Source of the DNA: UBA2336 sp964404445 | GTDB taxonomy: Bacteria; Bacteroidota; Bacteroidia; Cytophagales; Cyclobacteriaceae | Assembly: GCA_964404445.1 (NCBI GenBank) | Contig: CAYOJW010000003.1 | Coordinates: 248,001-312,000 of the forward strand | Direction: 5' to 3' | DNA length: 64,000 bases | Shown here: positions 8,717 through 17,198 of the stretch, in pieces | How the letters are laid out: each line of letters opens with the position of its first letter | Numbering within the stretch: the stretch's first letter is position 1 | Made by a program: the position numbers and the translations under genes | Notes under the pieces: generated by a model | Databases searched by the model: none | Told to the model about the DNA's origin: nothing | Seen by the model: only the letters and a program-made list of their open reading frames with translations

Positions 8717-9319
8717 ATGAAACCTGTTGATAAATTTACCTTAGGGCTTGAACTGCCAACCGATCCGCGTTGGGTAAACATTGCCGAAAAAAACATTGAG
8801 GATATTCTGGTTGACCATGCGTACTGCGAACAGAAAGCGGCTTCGTCTTGTATTTCGCTGATTATTCAATATCCCGAAAAAGAAAAAATGGTGGCCATGC
8901 TTACACCCGTAGTGGCCGAAGAGTGGGCGCATTTTGAGCGGGTGCTGGAGCAATTAAACAAACGCGGTTACAAACTTGGATTTCCGCGTAAAGACGAATA
9001 CGCTGAGGCATTGTTTAAAATTACTGTAAAAGGTGGTAACCGCGATCAGCAATTGGTAGAACGGTTGCTGATGAACGCGCTGATCGAGGCGCGTAGTTGC
9101 GAGCGTTTTAAGTTGTTATGGAAAAATATTGGTGATGAAGAACTCTCAGTTTTTTATTACGAACTGATGGTATCGGAAGCGGGACACTATAAAAACTTTT
9201 TACAACTCGCCCGCGAATATATGCCCGAAGATTATGTAACCAAACGCTGGAACGAATTGTTGGAACAGGAAGCCGCCATTATGAAAAGCCTCGATGTGCG
9301 GGGGGATAGGATGCACTAA
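8717..9319 (+). CDS. miaE: tRNA-(ms2io6A37) hydroxylase (MiaE)
   Basis: Non-haem diiron monooxygenase that hydroxylates the isopentenyl (ms2i6A) modification at tRNA position 37. Length (200 residues) and pattern match MiaE: the helical diiron ligand motifs are visible in DHAYCEQKAASS, EEWAHFERV, ALIEARSCERFKLL and SEAGHYKNFL, which supply the paired glutamates and ExxH histidines of a ferritin-like site. The ATG follows the porin stop by 20 bases, suggesting one transcript. Convergent with the next gene, with a repeat-rich gap between. Confidence 0.93.
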   Translation: MKPVDKFTLGLELPTDPRWVNIAEKNIEDILVDHAYCEQKAASSCISLIIQYPEKEKMVAMLTPVVAEEWAHFERVLEQLNKRGYKLGFPRKDEYAEALFKITVKGGNRDQQLVERLLMNALIEARSCERFKLLWKNIGDEELSVFYYELMVSEAGHYKNFLQLAREYMPEDYVTKRWNELLEQEAAIMKSLDVRGDRMH

Positions 9320-9320
9320 C

Positions 9321-9397
9321 TGGAATTACGAATGTTAAAATGACGAGTGACAATTGTAGGTTGATAATATATACGTCACTCGTAATTCCACATTCGC
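9321..9397. repeat. Mosaic inverted repeats between convergent genes
   Basis: TGGAATTACG (9321-9330) recurs as CGTAATTCCA (9381-9390), GACGAGTGAC (9342-9351) as GTCACTCGT (9375-9383), and CGAATGT (9329-9335) as ACATTCG (9389-9395). The arms overlap on the right side, so they form alternative hairpins. There is no long T-run; it may still end transcription from both sides. Confidence 0.5.
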
Positions 9398-9406
9398 CAT
9401 TTGAAA

Positions 9407-10672
9407 TCATGTTTTTTGTTTTTTCTTCTTTGCTGCCGGAAACAAAATGTTGTTTAAGATCAGCCGGTAGCCTGCCGAGTTCGGGTGTTGGTTCAGGTCG
9501 GTCGGTTCTTCACCTACCTGGTGTTGGTAGTCTTCGGGGTCGTGACCTCCGTAAAATGTCCAGAAACCTTTGTTTAACACACCGTGTATGTATTTGGCTT
9601 CTTTAATGTCTTTGTTTTCACCCATGATCAGCACATCGGGCTTGATTAACCCGGTTTTAAAACCGGTGGTTTGTCCGAAAAACCCTTTGATTACCTTCGT
9701 GTGATTTTGTGTGAGCATGGTGGGCACGGGATCCCACTTGGCCGAAAACTCAAACAACGTAAAGTAATCGTTGTCTTGCCGCAGGCCGCGTTCGCGTGGC
9801 GGGTTGTCGATCGATGAAAACTCATATTCGTACGGATCGCGCACGAGTTTAAAATCGGTAAAGGCTAAGGTTTTCTCAAAATCTAATTTTTCCTGCGCCC
9901 GTGGGTCGGCACCATCGCCATCGTACATGCGTTCGCAAATGTCAACGCCTTCGGCAGCCAGCGCAATATCGAAGCTATCGGTAGCCGAACACATGGCAAA
10001 CATAAATCCGCCTCCGGCCACAAACTCTTTTATTTTTTTGGCGACAGCCAGTTTCAGTTGCGATACTTTATGAAAGCCGTTGTGTTGCGCCAGCGCTTCG
10101 GCTTCTTTTTGCTGTTCGATATACCAGCCGTAGTTTGAAAACGAACTGTAAAACTTACCGTATTGCCCGGTAAAATCTTCGTGGTGCAGGTGTAGCCAGT
10201 CGTACTTGGGCAGCATACCGGCCAATACTTCATCGTCAAAAATTTTATCGTACGGAATTTCGGCATACGTGAGCACAAGGGTTACGGCATCGTCCCACGG
10301 CTTGGCTGTTTTGGGTGTATAGACAGCAATTTTTGGGCACTTCTCCAACTTCATCACATCGTAATTCATGGCGGGGCTGGCGATTTCCGAAAGGATGTCG
10401 TTGGCCTGCGCATCCGAAATAATTTCGGATGTTACCCCGCGTATCACCAGCTCGTTTTGTATGGCCGGGTGAAACTTGCACATGAAACTGCCGCCCCGGT
10501 AGTTCAACAGCCAGTCAACTTCGGTTTCACTTTTAAGAATCCAGTAGGCAATGCCGTAGGCTTTCAGGTGATTGGCCTGTTTGCCGTCCATAGGAATGAG
10601 TATGTAATTAGCCATACCGGCCTTAAAAACCAACAGAAAACAAAACAAAAGAAAACTCCGCATCGCATTCAC
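9407..10672 (-). CDS. Conserved secreted Bacteroidota protein, commonly labelled asparagine synthetase B
   Basis: A 421-residue protein with an N-terminal signal sequence (FLLFCFLLVFKAGMA) followed by NYILIPMDGKQANHLKAYG. I recognise it as the very conserved Bacteroidota family that databases often call asparagine synthetase B. It has neither the N-terminal Cys glutaminase nor the PP-loop synthetase domain of AsnB, so that label looks wrong. The middle, GGGFMFAMCSATDSFDIALAAEGVDICE, resembles the nucleophile region of class I glutamine amidotransferase-like folds, and LHLHHEDFTGQYGKF and FYGGHDPEDYQH are conserved blocks. The tail is the basic sequence FPAAKKKKQKT. A start at the second Met (10663) is equally plausible. 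True function unknown; location presumably periplasmic. Confidence 0.75.
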   Translation of the reverse strand: MNAMRSFLLFCFLLVFKAGMANYILIPMDGKQANHLKAYGIAYWILKSETEVDWLLNYRGGSFMCKFHPAIQNELVIRGVTSEIISDAQANDILSEIASPAMNYDVMKLEKCPKIAVYTPKTAKPWDDAVTLVLTYAEIPYDKIFDDEVLAGMLPKYDWLHLHHEDFTGQYGKFYSSFSNYGWYIEQQKEAEALAQHNGFHKVSQLKLAVAKKIKEFVAGGGFMFAMCSATDSFDIALAAEGVDICERMYDGDGADPRAQEKLDFEKTLAFTDFKLVRDPYEYEFSSIDNPPRERGLRQDNDYFTLFEFSAKWDPVPTMLTQNHTKVIKGFFGQTTGFKTGLIKPDVLIMGENKDIKEAKYIHGVLNKGFWTFYGGHDPEDYQHQVGEEPTDLNQHPNSAGYRLILNNILFPAAKKKKQKT

Positions 10673-10814
10673 CTGTTATAATTCACCTAAATTTACCATC
10701 CCGGCCGCACTTTTGGTAGTGTTTGGGTGCCGGTTAAATAAATGTGCCCGAAGCTGTAACATTGTGGCTTGTTTATCAACGTATTGTAGTATCTGTTTCG
10801 TTACAAAAAAGTAA

Positions 10815-12053
10815 ATGAATTTAATCGAAAATATGAAGGAAGGCCTGCGTTCGATTCAGGCCAATATGCTTCGCTCGGTATTAACGGCACTTATTGTGGC
10901 CATCGGTATTATGTCGTTGGTGGGGATTTTAACCGCTATTGATGCGATTGAAGCATCGGTTAGCAAAAGTTTATCTTCCTTAGGCGCCAATACGTTCGAC
11001 ATCACTTCCAAAATGAACCGTTTTGGAAGTTCGCAGGGTGTAACCCAGAAAGTATATCCGCCCGTGCTGTTGAATGAAGCCTTCCGGTTTATCGATCAGT
11101 ACCAGGTTGATGGCGCTGCGGTGAGCCTTTCGGCATACCTCACCAGTATTGCCGAAGTGAAATATGCCTCGGCCAAAACAAACCCTAATGTTGGCGTAGT
11201 GGGTGTTAACGAAGAGTACATGGCCATTAAGGGGCTGGAGGTTATGAAAGGCCGGGGCTTATCGGCTATTGAAATCCAGTACGGATCGCACGTAGCCGTG
11301 ATCGGCTATAAAATTTACACATCGCTTTTTAAAGACGGTACCGAACCGGTAAATGCCAAGATCACCTTTCTGGGTACGCAGTTTAAAGTGATTGGCGTAA
11401 TTGAAGAGAAGGGGCAGTTGGCCGAAGACAACTACGATAACATGATATTAATCCCTATCCGTTTGGCCAACCAAATGGCACAGGGCCGGGGCTTGCAATA
11501 CGAACTAACCGTTGGTGTTGAAGATGCCGCAAAAATAGAGTACGCCATGGGCGAGGCTACCGGTTTGATGCGCTCGATCCGTAGGGATGAAGTTGGCCGC
11601 GAAAATTCGTTTACCCTCGAACGTAGTGAAACACTGGCGCAGGAAATGGAAAGCATTACATCGGCTTTGCGTATGGGCGGCTTTGGTGTAGGCTTTATCA
11701 CGTTGCTGGGTGCGTCCATCGCGTTAATGAATATTATGCTGGTGTCGGTTACCGAGCGTACCCGCGAAGTAGGTGTGCGCAAAGCATTGGGGGCAACACC
11801 GTTGCGTATTCGTCAACAGTTTGTGATCGAGGCTATTGTAGTGTGTTTGCTGGGGGGTGTGGCCGGTATTTTTCTGGGGATATTGATTGGCAACGGTATT
11901 TCTGCCCTGATGCAACTCGATGTTTTCGTTATTCCCTGGTTCTGGATGTTTATCGGACTGTTGGTTTGCGTTTTTGTGGGTTTATTATCGGGGTATTATC
12001 CCGCCAGTAAGGCATCGAAGCTCGACCCTATCGAATCGTTACGGTTCGAGTAA
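10815..12053 (+). CDS. ABC transporter permease, MacB/FtsX type
   Basis: A 412-residue inner-membrane protein with one N-terminal membrane segment (VLTALIVAIGIMSLVGILTAI), a periplasmic MacB-type domain (about residues 45 to 280), and three C-terminal FtsX segments starting at GFGVGFITLLGASIALMNIMLVSVTERTREVGVRKALGAT, the family signature before the second segment. It ends with YYPASKASKLDPIESLRFE, typical of the family. No ATPase or fusion-protein gene adjoins it, so it is an orphan; partners might be the ATPase and TolC genes near 23 kb or others outside the window. A hairpin terminator follows. Confidence 0.88.
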   Translation: MNLIENMKEGLRSIQANMLRSVLTALIVAIGIMSLVGILTAIDAIEASVSKSLSSLGANTFDITSKMNRFGSSQGVTQKVYPPVLLNEAFRFIDQYQVDGAAVSLSAYLTSIAEVKYASAKTNPNVGVVGVNEEYMAIKGLEVMKGRGLSAIEIQYGSHVAVIGYKIYTSLFKDGTEPVNAKITFLGTQFKVIGVIEEKGQLAEDNYDNMILIPIRLANQMAQGRGLQYELTVGVEDAAKIEYAMGEATGLMRSIRRDEVGRENSFTLERSETLAQEMESITSALRMGGFGVGFITLLGASIALMNIMLVSVTERTREVGVRKALGATPLRIRQQFVIEAIVVCLLGGVAGIFLGILIGNGISALMQLDVFVIPWFWMFIGLLVCVFVGLLSGYYPASKASKLDPIESLRFE

Positions 12054-12075
12054 TTCCATCGCTGCATAACAGAAA

Positions 12076-12099
12076 AAAGGTAAACGCCCGTTTACCTTT
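12076..12099 (+). terminator. Intrinsic terminator after the MacB-like permease
   Basis: AAAGGTAAACG and CGTTTACCTTT form an 11-bp stem around a tiny GC centre, with A-rich flank before and T-rich end after. It starts about 20 bases past the permease stop. Confidence 0.65.
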
Positions 12100-12167
12100 A
12101 ACGGCCGGGGCGCTATTTAGCATGTAAAAATTAACTGCTACATTGCCTTGATGTTTATTCGTAACGT

Positions 12168-13064
12168 ATGAATTGGGTTGGTATTGGTCTGTTAGGGTGG
12201 GTGTTGGTCGTAGCGATGAATCCGGTAATCGCCCAGAAAAAAGATGAAAACGCTTTTCTAAAAATTGCCGATGTGCGGTACGCCACGCACACCAAGGCAA
12301 ATCCCAAATTAAACATGCTGAACGTGTATATGCCTAAAAAGGGCAGTAACTCGCCATTGATTATTTGGGTACACGGTGGTTCGCTGGCCCTTGGCGATAA
12401 AGATAACGTATTACATAAAGCTGAGTATTTCACGGCACGCGGTTATGTATTTGCTGCGGTTAATTACAGGGTATCGCCCCATGTAAAACAACGAACTTCC
12501 GCGCAGGATGTAGCCGATGCCATTGTTTGGCTGTACGAAAATGCCACACATTACAGTGCCGACCCGGCAACAGTGTTTCTTATGGGGCATTCGGCCGGGG
12601 CGCAGTTGATTGCGTTGATTTGTGCCGATGAAACGTATTTAAAACAAGCCGGAGGCTCGCGCAGCATGATAGACGGTGTTGTTTTATTAGATGGCGTTGG
12701 GTACGATATACCCTTGTTTATGAAAGAGGCTCCATCGAAAATGAAAGAGTGGGGGCATGATGCGCTTGGTAAAACCCGGAAAGAATGGGAACAGGTTTCA
12801 CCGATACTGTATGTAGAAGAGGGCAGGGGCGTACCGCCTGTTATGATTGCCTATACCGGTGAACGCGAAGGGGCAGAGAAAGAAGCCATTGCATTCGCAA
12901 AAAAATTATCGGATGCGAATGTGAAGAACAAGGTTTTTAATTACGCTAAGAAGAATCATAATACCATAAATCGTGAGCTTGGTAAAATCAACGATAAACC
13001 AACCGAAGATGTTATCAGGTTTTTACAAGAGATACACTATATCGCCATTAATCCGGTGCGGTAA
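12168..13064 (+). CDS. Alpha/beta hydrolase, carboxylesterase type (BD-FAE-like)
   Basis: A 298-residue probable exported hydrolase. A signal peptide (LLGWVLVVAMNPVIAQ) precedes the catalytic domain. The oxyanion loop is WVHGGSLALGDKD, the nucleophile elbow is MGHSAGAQ (GxSxG), YTGEREG lies where the catalytic acid is expected, and KKNHNTINRELG supplies the histidine. The pattern is that of hormone-sensitive-lipase or BD-FAE-like esterases acting on small esters, possibly from plant polysaccharides. It stands alone between a terminator and a composite inverted-repeat element. The exact substrate cannot be deduced. Confidence 0.85.
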   Translation: MNWVGIGLLGWVLVVAMNPVIAQKKDENAFLKIADVRYATHTKANPKLNMLNVYMPKKGSNSPLIIWVHGGSLALGDKDNVLHKAEYFTARGYVFAAVNYRVSPHVKQRTSAQDVADAIVWLYENATHYSADPATVFLMGHSAGAQLIALICADETYLKQAGGSRSMIDGVVLLDGVGYDIPLFMKEAPSKMKEWGHDALGKTRKEWEQVSPILYVEEGRGVPPVMIAYTGEREGAEKEAIAFAKKLSDANVKNKVFNYAKKNHNTINRELGKINDKPTEDVIRFLQEIHYIAINPVR

Positions 13065-13070
13065 TTATTT

Positions 13071-13206
13071 AGATGAGGCTGTATCAAAAGTGTAACGTCA
13101 TGTCGAACGCAGTGAGACATCCCGTCAATTAGCGCTCAAAACGGGGACATCTCACTGCGTTCGATGTGACGTGGTTATTATTTTGACTTTTGATACAGCC
13201 TCATCT
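13071..13206. repeat. 136-bp composite inverted-repeat element (MITE- or REP-like)
   Basis: Outer arms of 21 bp at 13071-13091 and 13186-13206 are perfectly complementary (core GAGGCTGTATCAAAAGT). Inside lies a second imperfect pair of about 30 bp (13096-13125 with 13141-13171), sharing the exact word TCGAACGCAGTGAGA in opposite orientations. The gap is short and no protein is encoded. It fills the space between two convergent genes. The outer arm resembles insertion-sequence ends, so a non-autonomous transposon is one explanation; a bidirectional terminator is another. Confidence 0.7.
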
Positions 13207-13212
13207 GATCCT

Positions 13213-13821
13213 TTAAAGCAAAGCCATTAACAGTTTGCTTACATTGGATGCCACAATTTTGTGCCCCTCGTTGTTGGGGTGGATGCCATCGGGCAGGTTC
13301 AGTTTTTCGTTACCGGCAACACCCTCTAACAAAAAAGGCATTAAGGTCGCCTGATTGGTTTTGGCAATTTCAGGAAAGATAGCCGTAAACTGGGTAGTAT
13401 AAGTGCTGCCCATATTCGGGGGAACCATCATGCCCACCACGACAATTTTGGCCTTCGGGTTTTTAGCCTTTACTTTATCAATAATGAGCTGAAGATTTTT
13501 TTTGGTTTCTGCGATGGGCAGTCCGCGTAATCCGTCATTGGCACCTAATTCCAGTACAAAAACATCCACGGGCTGCCGAAGCACCCAATCAATGCGCGAT
13601 GCGCCACCGGCCGAGGTTTCACCGCTTAACCCGGCATTGATCACCTTTACGGCTTTGCCCGACTGGTTTAACTGTTTTTCGGCCAAAGCCGGAAAAGCCT
13701 CTTCGGGCGAAAGCCCGTAACCAGCGGTAAGGCTATCGCCAAAAAATAAGATTACTTTTGGTACCGGTTGCGTTGTAAAAAGCATCAGTACAATAAACAG
13801 CATATATTTTGCGACTGCCAT
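13213..13821 (-). CDS. tesA: Arylesterase / lysophospholipase, SGNH (GDSL) family, TesA-like
   Basis: A 202-residue exported esterase or thioesterase. After a short hydrophobic leader come block I FFGDSLTAGYGLSPEEAFP with the nucleophilic serine, INAGLSGETSAGG (block II), ELGANDGLRGLP (block III) and LPDGIHPNNEGHK (block V, with the Asp and His). This is close to E. coli TesA in order and spacing. It is divergent from a LolD-type ATPase and its YbbP-like permease, the same neighbourhood as tesA-ybbA-ybbP in Proteobacteria, which strengthens the call. A poor lipobox-free leader suggests a periplasmic soluble enzyme. Confidence 0.9.
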   Translation of the reverse strand: MAVAKYMLFIVLMLFTTQPVPKVILFFGDSLTAGYGLSPEEAFPALAEKQLNQSGKAVKVINAGLSGETSAGGASRIDWVLRQPVDVFVLELGANDGLRGLPIAETKKNLQLIIDKVKAKNPKAKIVVVGMMVPPNMGSTYTTQFTAIFPEIAKTNQATLMPFLLEGVAGNEKLNLPDGIHPNNEGHKIVASNVSKLLMALL

Positions 13822-13893
13822 AATAAGTTATACGAACTGGAAACAATTTTAGTGTAATAACGATATAATTCACGATAAGATATAACAAAAACC

Positions 13894-14586
13894 ATGTCAC
13901 AAATCGTTCTGCAAGCCGAAGCCCTTACAAAAACGTACCGTTCGGGTGCCAATTCACTTACTGTATTAGACGATGTCAGTTTTTCGGTTACGCAGGGAAG
14001 TACCGTGTCCATTATAGGTCCATCGGGCAGCGGTAAAACAACGTTGCTGGGTTTATGTGCCGGGCTTGATGTGCCTACCAGCGGTACCATCGCATTAATG
14101 GGTTTTAAGTTAAATACATTAAGTGAAGACGACCGCGCACACATCCGCAATCAGTATGTAGGATTTGTGTTTCAGAATTTTCAATTACTGCAAACACTTA
14201 CAGCGCTTGAAAACGTGATGGTGCCGTTAGAATTACGCGGTGAAAAAAATGTGGCCGGCAAAGCAAAAACGTTGCTCGACCGTGTAGGGCTTGCCGGGCG
14301 TATGCATCACTACCCAACACAATTATCGGGCGGTGAGCAACAACGGGTGGCATTGGCACGCGCCTTTATGACCGACCCGAAAATATTATTTGCCGATGAA
14401 CCCACAGGTAACTTAGACGATGAAAATTCAACACACATTACACAACTATTGTTTGGATTAAACAAAGAACAAGGCACTACATTAGTGTTGGTTACGCATA
14501 ATCTTGAATTAGCCCAACGGACAGAAAGCATACTGCGCATGCGCGGAGGTAAGTTAGTAAACACACCAGGCATAGCGGCAGTATGA
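13894..14586 (+). CDS. ybbA: ABC transporter ATP-binding protein, YbbA/LolD family
   Basis: A 230-residue ATPase. Walker A is IIGPSGSGKTTLLGL, the Q-loop is VFQNFQLL, the signature is LSGGEQQRVALARA, Walker B is ILFADEPTGNLD and the H-loop LVTHNLELA. The family (MacB/LolD clade) drives mechanotransmission rather than direct transport. Its stop overlaps the start of the large permease gene in ATGATG, so the two are co-translated. With the divergent tesA gene it reproduces the tesA-ybbA-ybbP arrangement. Substrate unknown. Confidence 0.92.
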   Translation: MSQIVLQAEALTKTYRSGANSLTVLDDVSFSVTQGSTVSIIGPSGSGKTTLLGLCAGLDVPTSGTIALMGFKLNTLSEDDRAHIRNQYVGFVFQNFQLLQTLTALENVMVPLELRGEKNVAGKAKTLLDRVGLAGRMHHYPTQLSGGEQQRVALARAFMTDPKILFADEPTGNLDDENSTHITQLLFGLNKEQGTTLVLVTHNLELAQRTESILRMRGGKLVNTPGIAAV

Positions 14587-17150
14587 TGGACTACAATATA
14601 AAGATTGAACGGAAACGCTCGAACGTATTTACCGATAGCTGGGTTTGGCTTATGGCCTGGCGCGATGCACGCCATAATTTTTCGAGGCTGTTTTTATTTG
14701 TTGCCTCGCTGATAACCGGCATTGCAGCCGTTGTGGCGCTCGATTCACTGAACAATTCATTACAGGAAGATATTGACCGCAATGCACGCGAATTGCTGGG
14801 TGCCGATTATGTTGTAAACGCCAATAAAAAATTTGAGCCGGAATTGTTGGCAGCATTCGATTCGGTTAATGCACCGCAGGCTAACCAGGCCGATATGGCC
14901 TCAATGGTATTGTTCTTACATAATCACCAGTCGCGGTTGATCAGGTTGGTGGCGTTCGATGGCGATTTTCCGTTTTATGGCGCTATCGAAACACAACCTG
15001 AAAATGCTTACGCATTGGTGAAACAAGGCCGGTACGCTATGCTGGACGCTTCCTTAGCCGGTCAGTACGATGTGAGTACAGGCGATTCGTTGCGGATTGG
15101 CAATTCGGTTTTTACGGTTTCGGGCGAAGTAAAAAAACTGCCGGGTGGCGGTGGCATCTTAACCACGTTTACACCATCCGTTTATATTTCCATGCGAGAA
15201 CTCGACTCTACGGGTTTGGTGCAATATGGCAGCCGTGTTTCGTACAAACATTTTTTTAAAACTCAAACCGACCAGGAAGCTGATAAACTGATCGAACACT
15301 TTAAACCGTTGGTGCGCAAGTACGGGCATTCGTACGAAACGGTTGAAGGCCGTAAAGAAGGATTAGGCGAAGGCTTTGGTGCAATTTACAGGTTCTTTTC
15401 CCTGCTGGCATTTTTAGCGTTGATCTTGGGTTGTATTGGCGTTGCGAGTTCAGTACATATTTATGCGCGCGAAAAGCGCGATGAAGTTGCCGTGCTGCGG
15501 TGCATGGGTTCAACCGGCTGGCAGGCGTTTAATATTTATTTCATCCAGATATTTTTATTGGGGATTATCGGCAGTGTGGCAGGCGCGTTTTTGGGTATTG
15601 CCATTCAACAACTTATACCTGTTGTGTTTAGCGATTTGCTTCCGTTAGAAGTGTCGTTTGGTATTTCGTGGAAATCGCTTGTACAGGGCATTGCGCTGGG
15701 TACGCTGGTGTCGGTATTGTTTTCGATGTTGCCGTTAATGGCTATCCGGTTTGTACCTCCGTTAACCGTATTGCGTGCCGATTTTGAATCGGTAAAAACA
15801 TTTTCGAAAGCGCGTTTAACAGCATTCGTACTCATTGTGTTGTTCCCGTTGGTTTTTGCGATATGGCAAACACGGAATATCCTTACGGGTACAATGTTCT
15901 TTTTGGGACTGGCAACAGCCCTGGGTTTATTAACGTTAGTGGCGATGGGTTTGCTTTATATTGTCCGGAAGTTTTTTCCGGGTAAGGCTTCTTTCGTGTG
16001 GCGTCATGCGCTGTCGAATTTATTCCGCCCCAATAACCAAACGCGGATGCTCATGGTGGCTATCGGTCTGGGCACGTTTATCATTGCAACACTTAACATC
16101 GTTGAAAAAAGTTTGTTGGGGCAGGTTGAGTTTACCGGACAGGAAAACCAATCGAACACCATTTTGTTCGATATACAACCTTCACAGAAAGATGGCGTGG
16201 TGAAACTGATGGAGGAGTATCAACTTCCGGTAAAACAAGTGGTGCCTATCGTTACCTGCCGGATCAGTGAAGTAAACGGAAAAAGCGTTGATGCCATCCA
16301 AAAAGACACAACCGATAACATTCGCAACTGGGCGATCACACGCGAATACCGCGTAACGTACCGCGACAGTTTACATCATTCCGAAGCGTTGCTGGAAGGT
16401 GAATTGCAAAAGAAAACGTTGGGCAAAGATTCGGTGTGGGTAACCATTTCCGAAGGTATTGTTGACGACCTCGAGGTGAAGGTGGGCGATTCGCTGGTAT
16501 TTGATGTACAGGGCGTTCCGTTACAGGTGCGCATCAGCGGTGTGCGTAAGGTAGAGTGGTCGAAAGATCCGCCAAACTTTGTGTTTGTTTTCCCTGCCGG
16601 TGTGCTCGAATACGCCCCGCAGGTTTATGTGGCTACAACTCGTGTGGATGACGAGGCGCGTGCCAACCGGTTTCAGCGTGAGTTGGTACCGTTGTTCCCC
16701 AACGTTTCGCTGATTGACCTGCGGCTTGTTTTAAGCACCATTAACGAATTGTTTGATAAGTTAGGATTGGTGGTGCGGTTTCTGGCGTTGTTCAGTATTG
16801 TTACAGGCTTGATTGTACTGGCCGGAGCCGTTATCAACAGCAAATTTTTGCGTATGAAAGAAAATGTTTTGTTGCGTACCATCGGGGCGAAGTCAAAACA
16901 CATTACAGCCATAACCCTGATCGAATATGCTTACTTAGGATTGTTTGCAGCCCTTACCGGGATGATTTTATCGTTATTCGGAGGCTGGCTGTTGGCAACG
17001 TTTTTCTTTAAAATAACATTTTCCTTCGATGCGTTCGAGCTACTGATCATCACTACGGGTGTTGTTGCGCTCACCGTTTTTATCGGCTGGTGGAACTCCC
17101 GTGATGTTATCAAAACCCCGCCTTTACAAATACTGCGTAAAGAGGGGTGA
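14583..17150 (+). CDS. ybbP: ABC transporter permease, YbbP-like with two FtsX domains
   Basis: An 855-residue inner-membrane protein. There is one N-terminal membrane segment (LFLFVASLITGIAAVVAL), a first periplasmic region, an FtsX triplet near residues 265 to 405 (with ARKRDEVAVLRCMGSTGWQ-like YAREKRDEVAVLRCMGS), two further segments, a second periplasmic region, and a C-terminal FtsX set with KENVLLRTIGAKSKHI. The ten-segment two-domain layout is that of YbbP/LolC-like permeases. It ends with TPPLQILRKEG. Co-translated with its ATPase. Confidence 0.9.
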   Translation: MMDYNIKIERKRSNVFTDSWVWLMAWRDARHNFSRLFLFVASLITGIAAVVALDSLNNSLQEDIDRNARELLGADYVVNANKKFEPELLAAFDSVNAPQANQADMASMVLFLHNHQSRLIRLVAFDGDFPFYGAIETQPENAYALVKQGRYAMLDASLAGQYDVSTGDSLRIGNSVFTVSGEVKKLPGGGGILTTFTPSVYISMRELDSTGLVQYGSRVSYKHFFKTQTDQEADKLIEHFKPLVRKYGHSYETVEGRKEGLGEGFGAIYRFFSLLAFLALILGCIGVASSVHIYAREKRDEVAVLRCMGSTGWQAFNIYFIQIFLLGIIGSVAGAFLGIAIQQLIPVVFSDLLPLEVSFGISWKSLVQGIALGTLVSVLFSMLPLMAIRFVPPLTVLRADFESVKTFSKARLTAFVLIVLFPLVFAIWQTRNILTGTMFFLGLATALGLLTLVAMGLLYIVRKFFPGKASFVWRHALSNLFRPNNQTRMLMVAIGLGTFIIATLNIVEKSLLGQVEFTGQENQSNTILFDIQPSQKDGVVKLMEEYQLPVKQVVPIVTCRISEVNGKSVDAIQKDTTDNIRNWAITREYRVTYRDSLHHSEALLEGELQKKTLGKDSVWVTISEGIVDDLEVKVGDSLVFDVQGVPLQVRISGVRKVEWSKDPPNFVFVFPAGVLEYAPQVYVATTRVDDEARANRFQRELVPLFPNVSLIDLRLVLSTINELFDKLGLVVRFLALFSIVTGLIVLAGAVINSKFLRMKENVLLRTIGAKSKHITAITLIEYAYLGLFAALTGMILSLFGGWLLATFFFKITFSFDAFELLIITTGVVALTVFIGWWNSRDVIKTPPLQILRKEG

Positions 17151-17163
17151 CCATGCGATAATT

Positions 17164-17191
17164 TTTGGTATCTTTCATCAAGATTACCAAA
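17164..17191 (+). promoter_or_regulatory. Hairpin just upstream of the SBBP/PKD gene
   Basis: TTTGGTATCTT (17164-17174) pairs with AAGATTACCAAA (17180-17191) with one bulged base, leaving five loop bases. It ends eight bases before the GTG start and lacks a T-run. It may be an operator, a leader structure or the end of the permease transcript. Confidence 0.4.
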
Positions 17192-17198
17192 TCGTATC

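Noticed and set aside
10815..12053. Complete MacAB-TolC pump
   Set aside because: No ATPase or adaptor adjoins this permease; the ATPase-TolC pair is 11 kb away and cannot be linked by sequence.
13071..13206. Possible CRISPR unit
   Set aside because: The arms are inverted, not direct, repeats and there are no spacers.
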